A DNA stretch of 6,484 nt from NCBI GenBank assembly GCA_934675225.1, contig CAKUQA010000076.1, positions 1 to 6,484 on the forward strand, given 5' to 3'. Origin of the DNA: an uncultured Candidatus Melainabacteria bacterium. Lineage in GTDB: Bacteria; Cyanobacteriota; Vampirovibrionia; Gastranaerophilales; Gastranaerophilaceae. A program made the translations under genes and the position numbers. Below are positions 1 to 5,915 of this stretch, piece after piece (within the stretch, counting starts at the first letter, position 1; each line of letters opens with the position of its first letter). The notes below the pieces were generated by a model. The model was not told the DNA's origin and ran no database searches. It saw nothing but the letters and a program-made list of their open reading frames with translations.

Positions 1-290
1 AAAAAAAACCTGCAACTAAAAAAAATGAAAAAAAAGAAATAGAGTTACCTAAAGCAGAAACTTTAAGAGAAGAAGTTAGAATTGTTTTCAAAAAAGCTCT
101 AACAGACAGAGAACAACGAGTTTTTGATTACTTTGTACAGAACAAAGGTAAAATTGTATACGCAAAAGACTTAGCCGCATTACTTGATTTGCCAAGAGAC
201 TACGTATACAAATATATTAAAAATCTTAGAGCAAAAATTGAAGGTGAAAACCTTCAAAACGCTGATAAAGGCGGATTTATCTTAAACTAA
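1..290 (+). CDS. C-terminal part of a protein with a winged-helix-like DNA-binding domain (5' end outside window)
   Basis: The reading frame starts before the window (first whole codon at 3) and ends at TAA 288-290, leaving 95 residues. The first 15 or so are a lysine/glutamate-rich, probably disordered linker. Then LTDREQRVFDYFVQNKG, a short helix around KDLAALLDL, and the basic helix PRDYVYKYIKNLRAKI form a helix-turn-helix pattern. The end, ADKGGFIL, is placed like the wing strand of OmpR-type winged helices (compare RGVGYRL). What is seen is a helix pattern and a basic recognition-like helix; a DNA-binding regulator is the inference. The missing N-terminus could hold a receiver or other sensor domain, so the full protein cannot be named. 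A strong terminator follows 30 bp after the stop, so this is the last gene of its transcript. Confidence 0.7.
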   Translation, partial: KKPATKKNEKKEIELPKAETLREEVRIVFKKALTDREQRVFDYFVQNKGKIVYAKDLAALLDLPRDYVYKYIKNLRAKIEGENLQNADKGGFILN

Positions 291-320
291 GATAAAAATT
301 TTTCATAATCACAATCACCT

Positions 321-355
321 AAAATAAGGTTCTCTGAACGGAGAACCTTATTTTT
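321..355 (+). terminator. Rho-independent terminator between convergent genes, probably bidirectional
   Basis: A perfect 14-bp stem (321-334 pairing with 341-354, core AAGGTTCTC/GAGAACCTT) encloses the 6-base loop TGAACG and runs into TTTTT at 351-355. It lies 30 bp after the stop of the + strand gene. It also lies 30 bp past the stop of the - strand radical SAM gene. Read on the minus strand, the stem ends in only four T, so it should terminate both ways but more strongly on the + strand. Confidence 0.9.
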
Positions 356-384
356 AAGTATCTGCCTGATAAAATAAAAAAATA

Positions 385-1788
385 CTAACGTCTTAATAAA
401 ACATTCATCCCTGCTATAAAATAGTTTTTAACTTCAGCTAAAGAACGAATTCGTGTAAGCATTCTAAATATATAAGCAGGTCTTAAATAAAATCTTTTTA
501 TTGCAGATTTATGCAATTCAAAAACTCTGTCTTTAGACAATGTATGAGTATTCACCGATGGATAAAAATATGCATTTTCAAAAGAAGTATCCTTGTCAAA
601 CAAATTGTGTTCTTTAGCATAATCGTAAAATCTGGATCCCGGAAGTGGAGTTGCCGTATAAAAACTTATAAAATCACTATCAAGTTCTATTGCAAACTTT
701 ATAGTATCTTCAATTGTTTCTTCAGTCTCCCAAGGCAATCCAATTACAAAATAGTTATAAATGCGTATTTTAGCATCCTTAAAAACTTTTACAGTTCGCC
801 TTACATCATCAAGGGTAATTTTTTTACCCATTTTTTCAAGCATATACTGTGAGCCACTTTCTACACCAATACTAACGAGACGACACCCCGATTTATACAT
901 CAATTTTGCCATCTCTAAATCAGCGGTATCAGCCCTTGTATTAGCAGACCACGTAATTTTCAGTCCACTATCAATAATAGCCTGACATAAATTCATAGTC
1001 CATTCTTTATCCAAGTTAAAAATATCTGACCAAAAAAGGAAATTTCTTATATTGTATTTTTCAACACATTCCCTTATTTCTGCAACAATATTTTGAGCGC
1101 TTCTTCGTCTAACTTTTGCGCCTGAAACAGGAGTCGCAAGGCAGAAAAAACAATGAAACGGACAACCACGCTCTACTTTTATTGTTGCTTGAACCTTATT
1201 ATTATCCGGACGTCTGTAAATAGCGTTATTCACCAAATGTCTTGCCGGAAACGGTAAGTTATCTAAATCTTCAATAAATGGGCGTTTACCTGTAAATTTC
1301 ACCTCATTGTTTTCTCTATAATATATACCTAAAATATCTGACGGTTGTTTTTTTTCAAGAATTTCTTTTAATGTTTCTTCGGCTTCTCCCAAAATCCCAT
1401 AATCAAGAAAATCATGTTCTTTTAAGATTTTTTCTCCTAACATTAAAAAAGCCGCACCTTTAGCAATAGTAACAATTTCCGGATTAAATTCCTTAGCTTT
1501 CTTTATCGCATCCAAATCATGTTCTAAAGTCGGAGTTGCAATATTTACAACCAAATAATCAGGTCTAAACTCTTTTAAATCTTGAATAAAATCACCATTC
1601 TGACTATAATCTTCTATTTTAGCTTTAAGCCCTTCCTTTTCTGCAATAGATGCCAAATACATCAAATCCGTAGGTGGCAAAGGAGGAATTACTATTAAAT
1701 CCTTTGTCGGTTGTTGACACCTGTCTTCTCTATTCATTACGGGAGAAGGCGGATATATTAAAAGAATTCTTTTTTTTAAATCTTCCAT
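385..1788 (-). CDS. B12-binding-type radical SAM protein (class B-like), substrate unknown
   Basis: A protein of 467 residues. Residues 1-150 look like the Rossmann-type cobalamin-binding domain of class B radical SAM enzymes: RILLIYPP at 7-14, then PPLPPTDLMYLASIAE, and GILGEAEETL at 131-140. I see no D-x-H-x-x-G, so B12 ligation through a lower His is not supported, as in many relatives. The radical SAM core follows, with the cluster motif C209-x3-C213-x2-C216 (ERGCPFHCFFC), VSIGVESGS (305-313, SAM-binding region), the strand YFVIGLPWET (346-355) and ATPLPGSRFYDY (379-390). The last 60 residues are basic and partly amphipathic. Family members carry out methylations and rearrangements on lipids, cofactors and natural products; nothing here fixes the substrate. 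It starts 2 bp after the stop of the MFS gene, with AAAGG ahead of the ATG inside the end of that gene, so translation is probably coupled. Confidence 0.88.
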   Translation of the reverse strand: MEDLKKRILLIYPPSPVMNREDRCQQPTKDLIVIPPLPPTDLMYLASIAEKEGLKAKIEDYSQNGDFIQDLKEFRPDYLVVNIATPTLEHDLDAIKKAKEFNPEIVTIAKGAAFLMLGEKILKEHDFLDYGILGEAEETLKEILEKKQPSDILGIYYRENNEVKFTGKRPFIEDLDNLPFPARHLVNNAIYRRPDNNKVQATIKVERGCPFHCFFCLATPVSGAKVRRRSAQNIVAEIRECVEKYNIRNFLFWSDIFNLDKEWTMNLCQAIIDSGLKITWSANTRADTADLEMAKLMYKSGCRLVSIGVESGSQYMLEKMGKKITLDDVRRTVKVFKDAKIRIYNYFVIGLPWETEETIEDTIKFAIELDSDFISFYTATPLPGSRFYDYAKEHNLFDKDTSFENAYFYPSVNTHTLSKDRVFELHKSAIKRFYLRPAYIFRMLTRIRSLAEVKNYFIAGMNVLLRR

Positions 1789-1790
1789 TA

Positions 1791-3176
1791 CTAAACCTTT
1801 TCTCTAATTCTAGAAGCAATAACTGCGGCAACTGCAAGACATACAGCTCCAATTAAAAATGCGTATTCCCAATGATAGTTAATATGCTCAGCTCCCATAG
1901 TAAATGAACATTTTGAAATAATCCAAGCTACTAAGGTACAAACAAACACTTGCGGACCTGCAATAAAGATATTAAAAATTCCCATTACAGAACCTTCTGT
2001 TCCTTTTTTAATAAATTGAGAAAGCATAGCAAAAGGTAACGCACAAATACTTGCCCAACCAATACCTGCTAATCCCATAAAAGCAGCTACCATTTTAGGT
2101 TCTCTAACAAAAAACATTCCCAAATATGCAAATATCATCGTTATAATCGAAACAATATGAACTTTTTTATTTGTATATTTTGCAGACAAAAAACCAATTG
2201 GAATAGCAACAATAAAACAAATTAAGTTAAATATCGCAAAACAAATTGAAGAAAAATTTGTACCTGCTAAGGTTGGAATAGTATAAGCCTCTTTTGTTGC
2301 TTCAGAAACGGTAGTCAAATCCGGAACAAAATAAATAGTATGAACAGCATACTGAGTAAAGAAAATCATCATACACATAGTACCAATCCAAGTAAAAAAT
2401 TGCATTGTGCAAATCTTTGCTACTTCAGGAGATAAAGCAAAGAAATCCTTTAATGATTGAATAAAAGATTGAGACTTAACTTGTTCCGCTTCCTGCTTAT
2501 TTTCTTGTTGAACAGCCTTTTTACCTTCTTTAATAGTGATACAAGTCCAAATCATCCCAAGAGTAAAAGCTAAAGCCGCCATAATAAACTGAGCTGGAAT
2601 AGACATTTGGTATCCAAAAGCCCACTTTAAAAATGGAGCAGTTCCGGCCGCAACCACAGAGCCAAGCCCAATTGCCAAACTTATATAAGAATTTGCAATA
2701 GAGTATTGTTCTTCAGGCACAACATCAGGAATTAATGCTCTATAAGGACCTTGAGCCACATTTACACAAGCATCAATTACCCAAATCATTATTGCGGCAA
2801 TAAGCAACGCCGTAAGTGGAGGTAAATTCAAACCTGTAATCCTATGTAAAAATTCCGCAACTCCGGCAGAATTAGGAAAAATCCACAAAGCTAAAGAAGC
2901 CAACAAGGCTCCGCCTAACAAATAAGGACGGCGTCTACCCAACGGAGAAACGGTCTTATCACTCAATGCACCAACTAACGGTTGCACGACCATTCCGGTA
3001 AAAGGTCCTGCAAGCCATATAAGCCCATATATAAACGGAGAAGCTCCTAAGCCCTCAGTAACAGGACCTGATAAAATTATTCTCATTTGCCAAGCAAATT
3101 GCAATCCAAAAAAACCTAAAGCAAAGTTCAAAAACTGAGCAGTAGTAAACTTCTTTAAAACATTGTTTTCTTCCAT
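1791..3176 (-). CDS. MFS transporter, SLC45/GPH-like (probable sugar:cation symporter)
   Basis: With the start at 3176 the protein has 461 residues and about 12 membrane segments, split by a charged cytoplasmic loop at about 215-244 (KEGKKAVQQENKQEAEQ). Three blocks match the SLC45/plant sucrose transporter branch of the MFS: GALSDKTVSPLGRRRPYL (69-86), a motif A variant; QGPYRALIPD (142-151); and MGIFNIFIAGPQV near the C-terminus. Proteins of this group bring sucrose or other glycosides in with a cation; the sugar cannot be read from sequence. The frame is open 14 codons further upstream, to 3218. The ATG at 3176 is preferred because GGGGAG lies 9 bases before it and the longer start would fall within the promoter, before the predicted transcription start. 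It is the first gene of an operon with the radical SAM gene. Confidence 0.87.
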   Translation of the reverse strand: MEENNVLKKFTTAQFLNFALGFFGLQFAWQMRIILSGPVTEGLGASPFIYGLIWLAGPFTGMVVQPLVGALSDKTVSPLGRRRPYLLGGALLASLALWIFPNSAGVAEFLHRITGLNLPPLTALLIAAIMIWVIDACVNVAQGPYRALIPDVVPEEQYSIANSYISLAIGLGSVVAAGTAPFLKWAFGYQMSIPAQFIMAALAFTLGMIWTCITIKEGKKAVQQENKQEAEQVKSQSFIQSLKDFFALSPEVAKICTMQFFTWIGTMCMMIFFTQYAVHTIYFVPDLTTVSEATKEAYTIPTLAGTNFSSICFAIFNLICFIVAIPIGFLSAKYTNKKVHIVSIITMIFAYLGMFFVREPKMVAAFMGLAGIGWASICALPFAMLSQFIKKGTEGSVMGIFNIFIAGPQVFVCTLVAWIISKCSFTMGAEHINYHWEYAFLIGAVCLAVAAVIASRIREKV

Positions 3177-3185
3177 ATTAAATTT

Positions 3186-3191
3186 CTCCCC
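3186..3191 (-). promoter_or_regulatory. Ribosome binding site that sets the MFS start
   Basis: Read on the minus strand this is GGGGAG, followed by 9 bases and then ATG at 3176. It decides for the internal start over the upstream in-frame ATG at 3218, which has no such site. Confidence 0.75.
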
Positions 3192-3209
3192 AAAATCTCT
3201 CGTATAACA

Positions 3210-3238
3210 ACGATACACGTAACAAAAAATATAGTCAA
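3210..3238 (-). promoter_or_regulatory. Sigma-70-type promoter of the MFS-radical SAM operon
   Basis: On the minus strand, TTGACT (3238-3233) is separated by exactly 17 bp from TATCGT (3215-3210). This predicts a transcript start near 3203 and a leader of about 26 bases that includes the GGGGAG site. The -35 is near consensus; the -10 is weaker. It sits between the pilin stop (3264) and the transporter start. Confidence 0.6.
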
Positions 3239-3263
3239 GAGGATTAACTAAGTAAAATTCAAG

Positions 3264-4319
3264 CTATGGTAATTGTTTGAAATAATTTGGGTCGGTTAAA
3301 GCTTTATAAGTACATGCCATACCGTTCATATTATTAGTAGAAGTTTTAGAACAATAAATATTAGCAGTAGCAGAAGTACCAACAGCTCCCATTGGAAGAA
3401 ATTTTCCATCACGAGTTATTTCAAAAGTAAATAAATCATGTCCCCACAAATTCGGACCTTTTTGATATCCATTTACATCAACGGAAATAAACATATTAAA
3501 AGATCCACCTGATTCTTCAATAAGAATTAGTGAACCATCCGCCAATAACAACTGTCCGTCATCGAATAAATAATTAGTTGCTTCAGTCGTCTTGTTATAA
3601 GTTTTATAGACATTTTTAGCATCCTTATTAGCCTCAAACCCGGTATTTACAACACAAGAAGAAATTTCTGTACCATACCCGCAATCTTTTAGTACATTCA
3701 AATGGGGTTTTAATTTGCCTTTTAAAGTTCTACCTCCGTTAACAGTATGTGCTAAATCTTCTCCATCTTCCAAATTTATCATCATTACTGCCTGCTGTAA
3801 AATAGAAGCATTCTTTTTTAATGCAACTTCCAACTCTTTTGCCTTTTTATTTGCAATTAAAGTTGGCAAAGTTAATGCAGCTATAACACCGATAATGCCA
3901 AGAGTGATTAATACCTCTGCAAGAGTGAAAGCGACCTTAGAATTTTGGTTGTTAACTGCGCATTTAAGTGAGAAGTGAAACGTGAAACGTGAAAAGATCT
4001 TATCAGTAATATTATTACCTAAATTATTATAACCAACATTGATAGACTCTGAATCAAGTTCAGAGTGACGCCCTCGGTCATTCTGAGCGGTAGCGAAAGA
4101 ATCCAGCTGATTTGTTAATTCGTAATTGACTAATCTCTCACTATTACTCTTTTCTTTTAAACAAGTAAACTTTTCAATTTTTACAGCCATGCGATGTTTC
4201 GGCTCCGCATCAACATGACTTATCTTTTCCCTCGCCCCTTGTCTATTTGTTTCTGTCATTCTGAGCAGAGCGAAGAATCTACCTAAAACTCCACCTTTAA
4301 AAAGTGTACTTTTGGGCAC
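3264..4319 (-). CDS. Type IV prepilin-like protein with an abnormal, repeat-built N-terminal leader; true start probably at 4417 in another frame
   Basis: The frame is open for 351 codons from a GTG at 4319. The conserved part begins at residue 131: SKVA followed by FTLAEVLITLGIIGVIAALT, the type IV pilin/pseudopilin hydrophobic helix with Glu at +5. The -1 residue is Ala, not the usual Gly. The mature part would be 221 residues. It contains two cysteine pairs (213/222 and 323/336) and the block DVNGYQKGPNLWGHDLFTF, seen in minor-pilin-like proteins of gut Melainabacteria. It should be cut by prepilin peptidase and assembled in a pilus or pseudopilus. Residues 1-130 look like translated repeats (LDSFATAQNDRGRHSELDSES, RFFALLRMTE), not a leader peptide. 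The GTG has no SD, nor do the in-frame ATGs at 4259 and 4190. The only well-placed start is at 4417, one frame off across a G10 tract. As it stands the gene may be off, decayed or misassembled. Confidence 0.72.
   Translation of the reverse strand: MPKSTLFKGGVLGRFFALLRMTETNRQGAREKISHVDAEPKHRMAVKIEKFTCLKEKSNSERLVNYELTNQLDSFATAQNDRGRHSELDSESINVGYNNLGNNITDKIFSRFTFHFSLKCAVNNQNSKVAFTLAEVLITLGIIGVIAALTLPTLIANKKAKELEVALKKNASILQQAVMMINLEDGEDLAHTVNGGRTLKGKLKPHLNVLKDCGYGTEISSCVVNTGFEANKDAKNVYKTYNKTTEATNYLFDDGQLLLADGSLILIEESGGSFNMFISVDVNGYQKGPNLWGHDLFTFEITRDGKFLPMGAVGTSATANIYCSKTSTNNMNGMACTYKALTDPNYFKQLP
3968..3995. repeat. Four tandem 7-bp units (GTGARAM-like)
   Basis: The units read GTGAGAA, GTGAAAC, GTGAAAC and GTGAAAA on the plus strand, back to back. 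They fall inside the open leader frame of the prepilin gene, 39 bases from the mature coding region, and encode the FSRFTFHFSL stretch. Seven bases is not a multiple of three, so a gain or loss of one unit would shift the pilin frame. Confidence 0.75.
4041..4070. repeat. Palindromic repeat element inside the prepilin leader
   Basis: ACTCTGAA (4046-4053) and TTCAGAGT (4059-4066) form a perfect 8-bp stem around TCAAG. In reverse complement it begins CGTCACTCTGAACTTG, resembling a short palindrome I recall as dispersed in many bacterial genomes. It is inverted relative to the element at 4077-4106, only 6 bases away. TCAGAGTGAC and GTCATTCTGA pair with one mismatch, so the two could fold together. 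Confidence 0.6.
4077..4106 (+). repeat. Copy 1 of a GTCATTCTGAGC-type repeat
   Basis: It begins GTCATTCTGAGC, then continues with AGCGAA and GAATC in the same order as the copy at 4255-4281, with three extra bases in the middle. ATTCT and AGAAT form short inverted arms. It lies in the open leader of the prepilin gene, where it encodes LDSFATAQND on the minus strand. Confidence 0.65.
4255..4281 (+). repeat. Copy 2 of the GTCATTCTGAGC-type repeat
   Basis: The first 12 bases are identical to copy 1 and it has the same orientation. The inverted arms are ATTCT (4258-4262) and AGAAT (4275-4279), with GAGC/GCGA inside. On the minus strand it encodes RFFALLRMT, a peptide I associate with spurious reading of dispersed repeats in bacterial genomes. 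Confidence 0.65.
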
Positions 4320-4351
4320 TTCAAATAGTCTAAAACCATGATTATGAGAGG

Positions 4352-4417
4352 TTATGCAGCGACTGCCCCCCCCCCGATGAGCGTGCCATTTGCGGCATTT
4401 AAATAAAATCTTTCCAT
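4352..4417 (-). CDS. 5' fragment starting at the well-placed ATG: 21-codon frame ending just after a G10 tract; likely true start of the prepilin gene
   Basis: ATG at 4417-4415 has SD AGAGAGGA 4 bases upstream and a consensus promoter before that. The frame encodes MERFYLNAANGTLI, then three Gly from the G run and AVAA, and stops at TAA 4354-4352. If the G run were 11 or 8 long, the frame would pass through SRCITSHNHGFRLFEV into the 4319 pilin frame with no stop, giving about 384 or 383 residues. If it were 9, it would stop at a different TAA, after SLHNLS. It may therefore be the off-phase head of the pilin gene, a decayed head, or a small independent peptide. I do not recognise the peptide. 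Confidence 0.5.
   Translation of the reverse strand: MERFYLNAANGTLIGGGAVAA
4366..4375. repeat. Homopolymer of 10 C (10 G on the coding minus strand)
   Basis: An uninterrupted run of ten C in otherwise AT-rich DNA, 15 codons into the frame that starts at 4417. Runs of this length are prone to slipped-strand length change and are the standard contingency-locus signature when they lie early in a surface-protein gene. Confidence 0.85.
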
Positions 4418-4421
4418 AAAA

Positions 4422-4429
4422 TCCTCTCT
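4422..4429 (-). promoter_or_regulatory. Ribosome binding site for the ATG at 4417
   Basis: The minus strand reads AGAGAGGA, four T, then ATG. It is the best SD-start pair anywhere upstream of the pilin coding region and points to 4417 as the real translation start of this unit. Confidence 0.65.
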
Positions 4430-4449
4430 AAAAAAATATCTACAAATCT

Positions 4450-4478
4450 ATTATAATATATATTTTCATTTATTTCAA
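4450..4478 (-). promoter_or_regulatory. Near-consensus sigma-70 promoter of the prepilin unit
   Basis: On the minus strand, TTGAAA (4478-4473), a 17-bp AT-rich spacer and TATAAT (4455-4450) predict a transcript start near 4443 and a leader of about 25 bases ending at the ATG at 4417. The -10 region (ATTATAAT) is symmetric enough to also offer TATAAT on the plus strand at 4452-4457. No -35 is visible for that direction, so a shared bidirectional -10 for glmU is only possible. Confidence 0.7.
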
Positions 4479-4505
4479 CTTTTATAGTAAAATAAAATCA
4501 GAATT

Positions 4506-4511
4506 AAGGAG
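4506..4511 (+). promoter_or_regulatory. glmU ribosome binding site
   Basis: AAGGAG stands 7 bases before the ATG at 4519 and fixes that start. Confidence 0.85.
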
Positions 4512-4518
4512 AAAAAAT

Positions 4519-5799
4519 ATGGAAAAAGATATTAAAGCCGTAATCCTTGCAGCAGGAAAAGGCACCAGAATGAAATCTAACACTATAAAAGTTTTACATG
4601 AAATATTTGGGAAAACAGTCCTAGGTTATGTATTAGACAGTGTAAAAAATATTGTTAATCAATCAATCGTAATTGTTGGTCATCACGCTGAAGATGTTAC
4701 AAATTTTATTGAAAACAACTACAAAACAGCTAAAACAGTTCTTCAATCACCACAATTAGGAACAGGACATGCTGTATCAATGGCTTGCCCTTTATTAGAA
4801 AATTTTGATGGACAAGTGATAATCCTTAATGGAGATATTCCGCTAATTAGCGAAAATACAATTAAAAAATTTATTAAATATCATAATTCAAACAACTCTG
4901 ACCTAACAGTAATGAGTGCAGTCTTAGACGATCCTGCCAGTTATGGTCGAATTATCAGAGAAAACAACAACTCTCTGAAAGCAATTGTTGAAGCTAAAGA
5001 TGCAACTCCTGAACAAAAAAACGTAAAAGAAATTAATGTCGGAGTTTACTGTTTAAATTGGTCAAAAATTAAAAATGCTTTTTGCCAACTTACCAGCAAC
5101 AACGCACAAGGCGAATATTATTTAACAGACATAGTTTCTTGGGCTAAAAAACAAAACTTGAAAGTAAATGCTTATATTATGGAAAATTCTGAAGAAATGT
5201 ATGGAATTAACTCTCGACAAGACCTTGCATTTGCAACAAAAATAATGAATGAAAGAAAACTTGAAACATTGATGACAGAGGGAGTAACTATAGTTGACCC
5301 TTCTTCTACTTGGATTTCTGAAGATACTGAAATTGGAGCTGACACAATAATATACCCTTCAACTTACATTGAAGGCAAAAATAAAATCGGAAAAAATTGT
5401 AAAATTGGGCCTTGCGCACACCTCAGAGGAGATGTAGAAATTGAAGATAATTGTAAAATAGGGAATTTTGTAGAAATAAAAAAAGCTAAAATAGGACATA
5501 ATACAAATGCCGGACATTTGAGTTACATCGGAGATTCTGAACTTGGCTCACACATTAATATTGGAGCAGGTACAATCACAGCAAACTACGACCCGATAAG
5601 CAAAAAGAAAAGTAAGACAATTTTAAAAGATAATGTAAAAATTGGTTCAAATACAGTGCTGGTTGCTCCTGTTGAAATTGGGGAAGGCACAAACATCGGA
5701 GCCGGTAGTGTTATAACTAAAAATATTGGAGAATGGGCTTTAGGATTAACAAGAGCTCCTTTGAGAATTATTGAAGGATGGGTAAAAAAAGATAAATAA
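4519..5799 (+). CDS. glmU: Bifunctional GlmU: glucosamine-1-phosphate N-acetyltransferase / UDP-GlcNAc pyrophosphorylase
   Basis: This cytoplasmic enzyme acetylates glucosamine-1-phosphate and then couples it to UTP, giving UDP-GlcNAc for peptidoglycan and lipid A. The 426 residues hold both domains; E. coli GlmU has 456. The uridyltransferase half has LAAGKGTRMKS (10-20) with K24, GTGHAV (81-86), the metal aspartate D106 in LNGDIPL, IVEAKDAT (156-163), and INS at 230-232 with N231 at the position of the second metal ligand. From about residue 265, hexapeptide repeats (IG..., I...) build the left-handed beta-helix acetyltransferase. Its residues match the E. coli catalytic and binding set: K321 (K351), H333 (H363), Y336 (Y366), N347 (N377), NYD 356-358 and S377 (S405). 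All key residues are present, so it should be active. It is transcribed away from the pilin unit, and no clear terminator follows it. Confidence 0.95.
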   Translation: MEKDIKAVILAAGKGTRMKSNTIKVLHEIFGKTVLGYVLDSVKNIVNQSIVIVGHHAEDVTNFIENNYKTAKTVLQSPQLGTGHAVSMACPLLENFDGQVIILNGDIPLISENTIKKFIKYHNSNNSDLTVMSAVLDDPASYGRIIRENNNSLKAIVEAKDATPEQKNVKEINVGVYCLNWSKIKNAFCQLTSNNAQGEYYLTDIVSWAKKQNLKVNAYIMENSEEMYGINSRQDLAFATKIMNERKLETLMTEGVTIVDPSSTWISEDTEIGADTIIYPSTYIEGKNKIGKNCKIGPCAHLRGDVEIEDNCKIGNFVEIKKAKIGHNTNAGHLSYIGDSELGSHINIGAGTITANYDPISKKKSKTILKDNVKIGSNTVLVAPVEIGEGTNIGAGSVITKNIGEWALGLTRAPLRIIEGWVKKDK

Positions 5800-5903
5800 G
5801 TAATAAAAATAGTATTTATAGCATAAATTAACATCTTAATATGACTATAAAATTAACTATTTTCAACTTACTATTTGTCGTTCACTTTTACATGAATTCG
5901 TGA

Positions 5904-5909
5904 TAAGAT
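5904..5909 (+). promoter_or_regulatory. Possible -10 element for a leaderless DHA2 transporter transcript
   Basis: TGATAAGAT contains an extended -10-like TG, one base, then TAAGAT ending 6 bases before the ATG at 5916, so transcription would start about at the ATG. The only -35 candidate at 17 bp is TTCACT (5881-5886), which is poor. No SD is visible before this ATG, which fits leaderless initiation but does not prove it. The rest of 5800-5915 is AT-rich with no gene or convincing terminator. Confidence 0.25.
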
Positions 5910-5915
5910 AAACCT

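Noticed and set aside
511..985. Two overlapping plus-strand open frames (511-852 and 761-985)
   Set aside because: They lie wholly antisense to the radical SAM gene, show no protein-like motifs and have no SD.
1674..1856. Plus-strand frame of 60 codons
   Set aside because: It is antisense to the junction of the radical SAM and MFS genes, with low-complexity translation and no start signal.
3177..3218. Upstream ATG at 3218 giving 14 extra residues on the MFS transporter
   Set aside because: The extra residues (MYRCYTRDFG...) are not membrane-like, no SD precedes them, and this start falls inside the promoter before the predicted transcript start; GGGGAG favours 3176.
3715..3978. Plus-strand frame of 87 codons
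   Set aside because: It is antisense to the conserved pilin helix region; the minus-strand protein clearly matches a family.
3960..4320. A CRISPR array or insertion sequence as explanation of the repeats
   Set aside because: There are no regular spacers, too few copies, and no transposase or terminal inverted repeats with target duplication.
5803..5819. AT-only hairpin after glmU as a terminator
   Set aside because: The stem is only 5 bp of A-T pairs (ATAAA/TTTAT) with no GC core and no T run after it.
5586..5834. Minus-strand frame of 82 codons
   Set aside because: It is antisense to the acetyltransferase domain of GlmU, which has its catalytic residues intact.
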